Source: Monosporascus cannonballus (lineage: Eukaryota > Ascomycota > Sordariomycetes > Xylariales). Taken from it: a stretch of 64,000 bases of DNA. The stretch covers positions 186,001 to 250,000 of the forward strand of contig QJNS01000098.1 of assembly GCA_004154925.1 (NCBI GenBank). The letters run 5' to 3'. A program made the position numbers and the translations under genes. Position 1 is the stretch's first letter, and each line of letters begins with the position of its first letter. The notes beneath the pieces were generated by a model. That model did no database searches and was not told the origin of the DNA. It saw only the letters and a list, made by a program, of their open reading frames with translations. This document shows positions 35,022 through 44,377 of the stretch, one piece after another.

Positions 35022-35414
35022 AGCCCACGCGGAACCTTCCGAGAGATGCACATCATGTGAAGCTGCCTAGAGTAACGTACATCGTATATAAGATAGACAT
35101 TCCACTCGGCGAATACATGATGCAGGATTCCGACATGCGGGGACCTAGCGTGTTCTGGAAGGTCCAATATCACCCCTCGGTCGGAGTACGAATACAGTAT
35201 TAGGTATGATTGGAACATATTAAGCGCCTAGAACTTTCTCCGAACCGGCAACTGCTATGCCTATTGGCGGAGCTCCCAAATCTTAAGTGGTACGAGATAC
35301 CGTGTTAAGCTATCAAGACTGCAACAGTGCCAGACTCCGGAACATTCAGCTCTGGACATGCGCCCGGCTTGAGTACATTCCGCGGAACATCAAGGGGAAA
35401 GAGTCGAGTCATAG

Positions 35415-36899
35415 TTACTCATAATGAAGCCCGCGGGTCAAGTCGCCCCAGCGAGCATGGAAGTAATCAACGACCGGGTTGTTCTTCGGCCTCCAAGGCC
35501 CGTCCCCGCCGTATTTCGGGTGGGTTCCGGCCGCCTCCTTCACGTACGTCGACGAGAAAGGCCTTATGTCGAGCTTTGGCATCACAGTATCCGCTGGCAG
35601 CTCTGGCGCTAGGTAGCCGATCTGCCTGCTCCGCAAGAACTTGAAGAGGCGGACCAGGATGTGCGCCGCGTTGTCCACTGCCAGCGTCCACGGTCCCACG
35701 CCGTAACTTAGCATGAACATCGCGTTCGGCACCCCCGAGAGCATGGCGCCGTGCCAGAGAAGCCTGTTGGGGAGCGTGTCCAGGATCGGAACGCCGTCGA
35801 GCTTGATGTTGACGCGGCCGCCGAAGCGCATCCGCAAACCCGTTGCCGGGACGATCACGTCGGTTGGGATCATCTTGCCGTGAATGTGGATCGCACGGGC
35901 CGAGACTCTTTCGATTATGGCTGTTCTAATCTGCACGTTTGGTTGGTATAGAGCCCGGTAGAAGTCGCCGTCCGGCGCAATGCACAGGCGCTGGTCCCAA
36001 GGAGAGTACTCGGGCTTGAAGTGGAGATCCTCTGGGACCCAGGATGGCAGTTGGCGCCTTGCAGCGTTGCGAAGGAGCCTGCTGGAATATAAGGGTAGAT
36101 ATCTGCTGAACAAGAAGAAACAGTAGCCGACGAGGATATGGTACCATCGGATCCAGGTATAGATCACGGACAAAGGTAGCGCCTTACTGATGAGCCAAGG
36201 GATACGGAAAGGTCTGTTAGATGTCGATAGTACATACGAGGGGCTTCTTTGGAGCATGGTGACCGTGGCCGCCTCTTTCTGCAACGCTGGAAGAAGCGTG
36301 ACGGCTGTCGCGCCGCTGCCAATGATCGTGACGTTTTTTCCGGCATAATCACACTTGGCTGGCCAGAATTGAGGATGGATGATTTCCCCTTCAAAGGACT
36401 CTAGGCCACGTATGTGGCTCGACAACGGATCTTGGTAATCGTAGTACCCAGTTGCGAAGGTGAGGAACTTGGCCGTATATGCTCTACGGCGGCTTTCATT
36501 TTCGTCGTGGACCAAGAGATTCCATCTGTTGGTTTGCGACGTCCAATTGGCCTCTAATAAGCGGTGCTGAAGCAAAATGTGCTCGTCGATTCGAAATCGC
36601 GACACGCAGTCCTTCAGATACGACAGGATCGACGCGCCGTCGGCAAAGGGCTGATGAGACGACGGCCACGGCGCCCATTCGAATCCCAGTGCAAAGATAG
36701 GGGTGTCCGACCGAACGCCGGGGAACCTGAAAAGGTCCCAGGTTCCTCCAATCTCGTCGCGGCACTCGAGGACCTTGAATGTGGCCTCCGGCAGTTGAGT
36801 TTTCAGCCGGTACGCAGCGTTTATACCGGAGATGCCGGCGCCGATGACCACGATGTCCAGATCCGTGGCAGCGAGCCGCGTCTGCTCCGGCGCACTCAT
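35415..36899 (-). CDS. Flavin monooxygenase, Baeyer-Villiger type
   Basis: Single exon of 494 residues. The FAD-binding Rossmann motif GAGISG lies at about 20-25, followed by ECRDEIGGTWD and RFPGVRSDTP. The Baeyer-Villiger fingerprint FxGxxxHxxxWP is complete (FEGEIIHPQFWP, about 169-180). The NADPH-binding motif GSGATA follows at about 193, and ATGLR lies near 350. Such enzymes use NADPH and O2 to make a C4a-peroxyflavin. They convert ketones to esters or lactones, or oxidise soft heteroatoms; related fungal family members also perform hydroxylations. In this cluster an oxygen insertion into a polyketide ketone is a reasonable guess. The ATG at 36899 is the first in frame and directly precedes the FAD motif at the normal distance. 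It is divergent from the serine hydrolase gene over 842 bp. Family and motif are firm; the reaction is inferred. Confidence 0.92.
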   Translation of the reverse strand: MSAPEQTRLAATDLDIVVIGAGISGINAAYRLKTQLPEATFKVLECRDEIGGTWDLFRFPGVRSDTPIFALGFEWAPWPSSHQPFADGASILSYLKDCVSRFRIDEHILLQHRLLEANWTSQTNRWNLLVHDENESRRRAYTAKFLTFATGYYDYQDPLSSHIRGLESFEGEIIHPQFWPAKCDYAGKNVTIIGSGATAVTLLPALQKEAATVTMLQRSPSYVLSTSNRPFRIPWLISKALPLSVIYTWIRWYHILVGYCFFLFSRYLPLYSSRLLRNAARRQLPSWVPEDLHFKPEYSPWDQRLCIAPDGDFYRALYQPNVQIRTAIIERVSARAIHIHGKMIPTDVIVPATGLRMRFGGRVNIKLDGVPILDTLPNRLLWHGAMLSGVPNAMFMLSYGVGPWTLAVDNAAHILVRLFKFLRSRQIGYLAPELPADTVMPKLDIRPFSSTYVKEAAGTHPKYGGDGPWRPKNNPVVDYFHARWGDLTRGLHYE

Positions 36900-37741
36900 C
36901 CTGTGGGCTTGTCCTGATCAAGCAGTGGACTTTGTTAGAAAACAAACGCAGAATCCGTTTAAGGTACCCGTCAGGGATACGCAGTGCCGCTTCCGTTGAA
37001 ATCTAAATTATGGGTATAAGAGGTATTGAGCAAGGCATTACACTACGTGAGACATGTAGCCGTGAAGTTCGTCCACTGATTAACAAGTAGCTTATTGTCT
37101 CGCTCCAAGAGATGAGTATACGACCAGTGGAGGGCGGGCACATCACAAACTACGCTACAATCAAACATGCATTTCCGGGGACGACGTGACTGTGGCCCTA
37201 ATGGGAGCTATTCGTCGAAGTTATAGTGGGACCGGGGGTGCCTTGAACAATAAAGTTTGGTGTGAAACTAGGGCGACCCCCGGGGTTTTCCGTATACGGC
37301 GTTGGGTTCGGAGTCTTTCCAAATTTGGTCCTCTTGGCGCATTCATTACATTTGTGGTTGGGTGGCAATCGAAGATAAGCGAGTGGCGTGCGGTCTGTTG
37401 AAGAATCCCATGCGGAAGGCATGTGGCCCCCGTATTCGTGCCGTAAGCCCGCAGAAAGGCGTTCGTAAGCGCACTTAGATCTCGGCATATGTGAATGTTG
37501 TCGATGAAGGGTGGGAGGTAAGCGGCGGACTACAAGTCTGGTGAGCTAGGCATTGTGGGTGGTTGAGCGTAGGTTTCTCTTTGACGATCCCATATCGGGC
37601 AGCCTAGCACTCTGCATTCATTACGTCGTCAATGCCACCTTTGAATCGCCAGCTGGTCTACTAACTCCAAAGGAGTCGTCCGAAGAATATATCATCTTGT
37701 CGCGTCGGGTGCCTCATATCTGTACCGCAAGAACAGCCAGG
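36900..37741. promoter_or_regulatory. Divergent promoter of monooxygenase and hydrolase genes
   Basis: 842 bp between two divergent cluster genes. No gene; the open frames near 37186-37488 on both strands have no family signature. Presumed shared regulatory DNA. Confidence 0.55.
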
Positions 37742-38656
37742 ATGAAGTTTCTCTGTCTACATGGCATGGGTACGAATAACCAGGTATAGATTTTATTTCA
37801 TCTAGCTCCTATCGCATTGAAAACTAACACACCGTTCCATTGTTATCCTTAACTGACTTCAATATAGATCTTTAAAATGCAAACTGGTAAGATATGTTCA
37901 CCGGCCCAAGTGATTAGAACTGGAAACTCGGCTCGTCATTTGGCTCATGTTCTTATTTTCTTTACCTAATTCTATGCTTTGCAGCCGCTTTCCGGTATGG
38001 CCTTGCCGACCAGCATACGTACGAGTTCGTGCAGGGTGTCGTCCCCTGGGAACTACCGCAAGGTATATATTTTATTTGTCGGGTAGTGGCAAACTTTTTA
38101 TAAGCCGCTAACCCTCGTAGAACTCGCACATCTGTCAGGTCCCTCTAATCAGCACTACGCGTATTACGACATCACGTCCCCCGCCAGCTTTGTCACCGCA
38201 TTGGACAACCTAGAGGCTTACGTTGAGGCGGAGGGGCCTTTTGACGGCGTGATTGCCTACTCACAGGGTGCCGGGCTTGTAGCCATGTTGCTCGTGCGCA
38301 GGCAGTATCTACGGCCTCAAACCGAGCGCCTCTTTCGATGTGCCATCCTGTTCTCTCCCGTGCAAGTCTATGATCCCGTGGCGTACCTGGAAAGGGGCGA
38401 GGTCCGCGTCTTAGACCGGCTTGTGCCTGGCATGGCTTGTTTTTCCATCCCCGTCGTCATTATATCCGGCGAGGCGGATGACAGGAAGGCTGAGTGCCAA
38501 GGGTTGCAGGCCATCTGCGACCCCGCCCTCTTGAACGTCTTCGTGCACGAGGGCGGGCACGAAGTTCCTGGTATTGGAGTGCAAAATGGGATCGCGGGAA
38601 CCATCAAAGCGGCTCGCCGAGGCATTACCCTCGCGGAAATTGCGGCTGTTCATTAA
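37742..38656 (+). CDS. FSH1/LovG-type serine hydrolase
   Basis: Four exons (37742-37783, 37868-37886, 37985-38062, 38121-38656) give 224 residues; exon 2 is only 19 nt. The protein opens with MKFLCLHGMGTNNQ, continues IFKMQTAAFRYGL across two introns, and has the nucleophile Ser94 in AYSQGAG, an acidic region SGEADDRK (about 162-169), and His193 in EGGHEVPG. This is the alpha/beta-hydrolase family of yeast FSH1. Fungal members next to PKS genes include LovG, which releases the completed chain from a highly reducing PKS, and CtnB/CitA-type proteins of citrinin clusters. Since the PKS here has no release domain, this is the leading candidate for chain release. The first Gly of the usual GxSxG is Ala here. 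It is convergent with the MFS exporter gene, with 123 bp between stops. Confidence 0.92.
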
Positions 38657-38779
38657 GAAAGCATTGATTTGAAGACCAGCGCTTGTTAAAATGCATTATC
38701 AGCGTCTATTCGCTTTAAACTCCCATTCTTTCTTCTCGCAGCGGCGATGTGTGTGCAAACCCTTCCCTAGCAGTCTAGA

Positions 38780-40711
38780 CTACCCTTTCACCACGATTGC
38801 TTTCTTCTGCCACTGTAGAAGTGTCAACAGGAATTGCGCTGCTGCAATCCCAATCGTGATCGTCATCTGCGTGTTGTACATGTCTCCAAACATTCGACGG
38901 ATAACAGCTTGGGTCTCAGGTGGCAATATGAGGATACTCTCGGTGCGGTCTAAGATAAGATCCGCTTGCATCGGGCTTACGACCCGTAGCAGATTTGCCC
39001 GTAAAGATGGGCTGGTTGCACATGTTACGATCGACAGACCGAGAGATCCACCCAGAATCCTAGCTTGGGTTATGGCTCCATTTGCGACAGCTGATAGCCT
39101 GTTAGTCGGATATCAAGAAGCTACACAGTGAGATATCTTGCCTAGGTCCTTTCTTTCTACCACGTACGGTATTAACAAAATCAAAATAATGTTGTAGATA
39201 CCAACCCCTGCGCCAGCGAGGATTTGAAAACCGTACTGCGGCGATTCGATGGTTGGTTGTGTCGACGTCCGGGAGAGTCCCGCAACACCCGCAACCTCGA
39301 TGCAGGCGCCGAAAATCAGCACGTTGATGGCGGGTATCTTGAATTTGCTCGCGATGATCGCAGCTAGAACGGACGTGGAAGCCACCACAGCTGCAAACGG
39401 AAGAAGGCGAACACCGGCATCTATAGCGGAAAGAGAGTTTACGAGCATGAACCGCTGGGGTATTTGTACAATGGTGACCACAAGGACCAGCCCAGAGAGC
39501 CAGGCGTTTCTGCGCCAGTCAGTAGCGAACCAGAAACAGTCGCCGCAGCGAACTTACCCCAGCATAGCCACAAACACTCTGTTTGTTATAAGATTCCAGC
39601 CGAAAAGGGGATCTGTTTTTCGCGAGTCCGCCGTGATGGATCGCTGCCAGACCAGGAAGCTTAATAGGAAGACAGGAGCCAATATTAATAAAGTCAACAC
39701 CTTAGGAGAGGCAAACGAGACACCCTCCGCAGCTTGCTGCAACGCGGTCATGAAAAGCACCGAAGCGCCCGCAAGAGTGAAGACTCCGAGGAAGTCCAGC
39801 CGGCGTAGACTTGCAAGCCTCTGGGGAAACGAACCCGACTCCGCTAAATGGGCGGCTGGCTCGAGTCGAAGCTTGTTCGGCATGGTAAAAAGCAAAATAA
39901 TAATCGTGGTTACCCCAATCGGGACGCTGAAGGCTTCCGTTAGCGGTGAATCCATGATGAAGTACGGATTGGCCTACTTCATCAGAAAGCACCATCTCCA
40001 CTGCCCGGCGTCGGTGAAAGCCGCCCCAATAACCGGGGCGATCGCCAGTGATACCGCTACTGCCATTGTGATAAAGGCTGAGTAGCCTGGCCATTTCTCA
40101 GGCGGCCTGAGCTCAAATCCATACAGTATACCGATGGCGACGACGCCGCCTGCACCGACGCCTTTGATCCATCGGAACATAATACTAGTACTAATCAGTC
40201 CGCTGGTCGTAACGCGTTCTCATTCGTTATACTCACAGTTGGGGGAGTGTCTGCGAGGCACCGCAAGCGCCTGAGAAGATGACAAATAACACGAGGCATC
40301 CTAGCATTACCTGCTTGCGTCCGAGTATATCGGAGAGCTTGGAGAAAAATATAGGAAAGCCTAATGGAGGGTGAGATCATGTGGCGCATTGAGACGTTGT
40401 GCGGCACCTACTACTGTATGTTGCCAGATAGGCAGTGAATACCCATGGGCTCCGGTCGAAATCCCCCAGTGTGTTGGTAATGACCGTAATTGCGGTGCTT
40501 GTGATCGAGGACTCGGTTTGGATCATAAAGAGAGAGAGTGACGTCCTGAGCCGAATTAGTCCAATCAATAGCAGTCGTGACAGGAGATCACGACTAACCC
40601 CAGGGCGATTGCTATAAGTCTCCAGCCGGTGATCCAGGACGGGGGCTGTGTTGCGGATTCCGCAGTGCTTTTAACCTCCGTCATGTTTGCGGGAGCTCTG
40701 TTGTTTGCCAT
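38780..40711 (-). CDS. MFS exporter, DHA2 (14-TM) type
   Basis: Seven exons (40711-40599, 40545-40412, 40360-40237, 40184-39978, 39926-39558, 39509-39142, 39090-38780) with introns of 48-53 bp give 541 residues. Signature stretches appear in order: QTESSITSTAITVITNTLG (first segment), SPWVFTAYLATYS, SKLSDILGRK (motif A), the DHA2 hallmark WRWCFLMNVPIG formed across an intron, IQIPQRF-like loop VQIPQRFML, and a C-terminal segment before the tag WQKKAIVVKG. Such proteins expel drugs or secondary metabolites by proton antiport at the plasma membrane or in vesicles. A role in exporting the cluster product or in self-protection is likely. The last intron (39091-39141) starts with GC rather than GT; reading it as GC-AG gives the conserved ERKDLAVANGAIT. 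Start chosen at the first ATG in frame; a second Met follows at codon 10. Confidence 0.92.
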
Positions 40712-42617
40712 GTCATAGGCTCAAGGTTGCGAGACATATTCGGGGTTATAGATATAAAGACAGTATACGGTTAATTGTAACTTGAGATATTGCATAAACC
40801 ATGGTTAGCCTTACCACCAAAAACCTACAAGAATGTAACATTTACATAAAGGTGATAAAAGCAAAGCAACACGTTCTACCAAGTTTGATGTAACATGATT
40901 AGCACTGTCCAGTTTAGCTACATGTGCATATACCCAGAAACGGAAGGTGGATAACTGGTAGATAGATTCGGTTCTTATGCAAAGTCATACACAATACACA
41001 GGGGTATATAATGTTAGTTTCTCCACCAGGCCTACAAGATACTGGAATTGCCCAGAGTGTTAATGCCTATACAATTTGTATGGAAAGTAGCATTATTCAT
41101 TCGACTGCTGTTTCTACTACTGTTATAATAACGTTTTAAATTCGCGTTAAATGGGAAGGAATAACTTGCAATAAGGGGTTTACTTATTTTGTTATTATGT
41201 TATTGAAATAACGATGAATTTATGATATATTTCCCTAAACACACTTTATGGGATTCGACATTCTAACTTCGTTAGGCAAATGTTGGGTCGAGTAGAGAAA
41301 CTAACATTAAATACCCTTGCGTACTGTATTACCAAGGGTCTGCTAGCTAAACAGGGGTAAATCAGAAGATCGACCGCAAAGGGGATAGGGATCGGGCCGC
41401 TGTCAGATAGCCAAGTGGCTAAGATCATGCCAAGTAAGGAAAAGTTACCTTTCTCATCGGAGTACATATATGTTCCGCGGTTTGGCTAGATAAAAAAAAT
41501 TATTCTAAAGCACAAGTTTATAAAATTTAAGATAGTAATTATTAACTTAGCGGATATACCTATCTAAAATATTTGCTTTAAAATGCTAGGTCTAAATAAA
41601 ACTTTTAGGTGTACGTGTACTAATTTTGTCGAAAATTATTAAAATGAGAGAGTAAGCCCTGTCGGACCTCGTACGCTACTGAGTTTTCGCAAAGGCCGAC
41701 GGTGTTCATTTAGCATAAAATCTCGCATATTACCTGAACGCTTTTTCTCCGAATGACAATGGCGCGTGGTGTACTACAATTAAGTGTGTCTTGACACTAG
41801 TATGATTGCTTGAACCATCCGAGGCATTCTGGCAAAAACTCTGCCGGTAATGTGGGTCCCGTCCCGCATCCGGCGTTTGTGTGGCCCGCTGTGTTGGGTC
41901 TAGTCAATCAATGCCTATCCGATTTCATCTTGAGCTATTAGCAAGTTCTTCGATAACTGTAAATATTACAGATAGTAGGAAAACAATACACAGCCGAGGC
42001 TCTGGGTAACCACTTCTAGGCGGCGGAATCAGTCGATTCTCTCACAGAAGAAAAGAACTGGGGTAGAAGAGCATGATGCTTACGATGTCGGAAATGACTT
42101 TGTTGTAGCGCATGAAAATCTCTGTTTGAAGTACTACAGACCATTTGGTAGATGAATGTTACGAGGAAGTTCATATTTGGGTGTGGTACAGCTACGACAC
42201 TCACTTGTTCAAGCCCCCCTAATCTCCTGTAACTTCCCAGTTCCATGTGTACATAAGTCTGAAGATCAGAGGAGGGTAATTTCGGTAGCAAAACGAATCT
42301 TCTAAACAAGAATACGCAATCGAGGTTGCCTGAAGTGGCAATTACGAACGCGCATGGGTAACGGGGCTTCCTATCATATTTGTAATTCCCGTAATCCAAC
42401 CCGGGGACGATTCGGTGGGTAATCCGGTGCTTTCGGCGATTGAGTTCGGAGGGACCAGGATCCACCGCCGAACCTCACGCTTTCCTCTACTTAATAAGAT
42501 CCGCCATCGATGGACCGGCGACGGGACTTTTTGCTGCAATTATGTAGTAAAGGTTGCCATTGACCTTCTTTTGTCTAGGTACTTCAATTCAGCTTAGACG
42601 GATAAGCTGTGCCAAAT
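40712..42617. other. AT-rich intergenic interval, 1.9 kb
   Basis: Promoter side of the MFS gene and upstream of the MDR gene. Base composition drops sharply; 41480-41640 is strongly AT-rich. No gene is supported; the 149-residue minus frame at 42016-42465 has no recognisable feature. The AT-rich part could be a decayed, RIP-mutated repeat, which I cannot test here. Confidence 0.55.
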
Positions 42618-44059
42618 ATGACAGACATACCGCCGACCATGCGCTCCCTCGTAGCGCCTAAGTACGGCCTACCAGCCGAGTACGAAGTGCGGGATGTCGC
42701 CACGCCTACAATCAAGGGCCCCAAAGACATTTTGGTCAAGGTCCATGCAGCGGCCATCATTACGGGTGATACTCAGCTCGCATCCGGCAAGGTGACGATG
42801 CTTATGGGCAAAAGCGAGTACGTCGGCCTTCCCCCCCCGCCCCATTCCCCAAGTATACATGCGCAAAGCGCTCCCCCACTAGCCAGCTACTCATAACTCT
42901 CTCTATCTCCCTTCCACCATCTACTGATCCCCAACTGACGTGGCCCTCACCCGCCGACAGATTTCCAATAAAGCTCGGCATCAATGCGGCGGGCGTCGTG
43001 GTGGCGACGGCGTCCGAGGTGACGACGCTGAAGGTCGGGGACGAGGTGTACGGCATGGCGTTCGGGCGGCCGATGGATTACTCAGTGGCGCCGGGGTTCT
43101 GCTCGGAGTATTGCGTGGGAAATGAGGACCTCTTCGTACGCAAGCCGCCGCACGTGAGCTTCGAGGATGTCACAGCGCTACTCGGCGCCGTGCTCACGGC
43201 CGTGCAGTCCATTGAGCGGGGACTGCAGCTCATGCAGGAGAACGGCGTGTCTGGAGGACTGGAGGTGAGTACCATTATATGGAGCCTTTCCATCTCCTCT
43301 CGGAGCCTGTTTCGGCATCTTCCGGTTTCGTCTTATCGGTCTCAAACGTCTCCTGAAGGGCGCAGAAAGCTCCCGTGGCCTCCTGAGACATTTCGGGAGA
43401 GAATACGGCCTTTTGCTGATGCTAGGTTGTGATCGATATAGGGCAAGACGGTGTTCGTGCCGGGCGCTCTGAGCGCCACGGGCTCCGTCGGCGCGCAGCT
43501 GCTGAAGGCCGTCTACGGCGCGGGCCGCGTCATCAGCACCGTGTCGACGGCCAAGGTGCCGCTCGTGGCGCGGCACCTGCCGGCGGGGACTGTCGACGAG
43601 GTCATCGACTACACCGCCACGCGGCGGCTGACGGACGCCGTGCCCCCCGGGTCCGTCGACTTCGCGTACAACACGCAATGGGACCTGGGCGGGGTGATCC
43701 CGCTGCTGAGGCGCGACACGGGTGTCGTGGTTTCGATCGCCAGTGTGCCGCCTTCGTCGTTGCTGCGGCAGATGATGGTGGCTGGTAGCGTGCCGTTCTA
43801 CGTGTGCTGGGCCGCGGATCTCATGCAGTGCTGGTACGCGTTCCTGATGCGCGGCACTAATATCGGGTACGACTTCATCTCGGGCAACCCGGGCGCCCGG
43901 GAGGACCTCGAGAGGGCGGCGGAGTTGATCGCGCTGGGCAAAGTCAAACCGCTGCCGAATGTCGTCGAGCTGGAGGACATCGCGGCGGTGAGGAAGGCGT
44001 GCGAACAGGTCTACACGAGCAAAGGGGGGTTAGGGCAGCTTGTGATCAAGATTAAGTGA
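42618..44059 (+). CDS. MDR-family oxidoreductase (quinone/enoyl reductase type)
   Basis: Three exons (42618-42817, 42961-43264, 43442-44059; introns of 143 and 177 bp) give 373 residues. The GroES-like half opens MRSLVAPKYGLPAEYEVRDV and contains INAAGVVVATASEV and VGDEVYGMAFG. The NAD(P)-binding half has GALSATGSVGAQLLKA and ends PLPNVVELEDI...GGLGQLVIKIK. I see no structural-zinc cysteine cluster, so it belongs to the zinc-free quinone-reductase branch of the MDR superfamily, which reduces activated C=C bonds with NADPH. Trans-acting enoyl reductases of fungal PKSs such as LovC come from the same superfamily, but the PKS here has an intact ER of its own. A tailoring ene-reduction is therefore more likely than loading-stage reduction. 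The ATG at 42618 is preferred to in-frame non-ATG starts upstream. It is probably the right edge of the cluster. Confidence 0.9.
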
Positions 44060-44377
44060 GAAGAGGGAGCGCTAATAAGCTAACTAAGATGGTGTATAAT
44101 TTTCTATCTTTCGAAGTTTTCCGCTACCAACGATGCTCATAGAAACCCCTGCGTGTACTAAAGAGTAATACTGTATGCTAACTAGAACAGACGAAGAGGC
44201 GCCGAGTCTCGCTCTGAATAGAATGGCTTCCCAGTCCACTCCAGAGAGACAAAGTAGCTAGATATGAAATGCCTCTTTCCGGCTCGAGGCGTGGATCCCA
44301 TATTTCCATACCACCCCCCCTATCCTCCAATCCGGTAAGTATCGAGCCCCAGTCCGTTCAGATGATCGTCTCTGGGA
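44060..44377. other. Intergenic between convergent genes
   Basis: 318 bp between the stop of the MDR gene and the stop of the unknown 1398-residue protein gene. No gene seen. Confidence 0.7.

Larger units (their letters stand above)
33264..35414. other. 2.1 kb gene-free interval inside the cluster
   Basis: No open frame here resembles a gene, although it lies between two cluster genes. It contains two copies of a 20-bp element (33909-33928 and 35002-35021), each followed 40-65 bp later by a TATA-like sequence (33965-33973, 35084-35090). A short non-coding or unrecognised transcript, or a decayed gene, is possible; I cannot show either. Confidence 0.55.

Noticed and set aside
41405..41480. 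A tRNA-like A box (TAGCCAAGTGG)
   Set aside because: No B box at the right distance and no cloverleaf can be folded, so it is likely chance.
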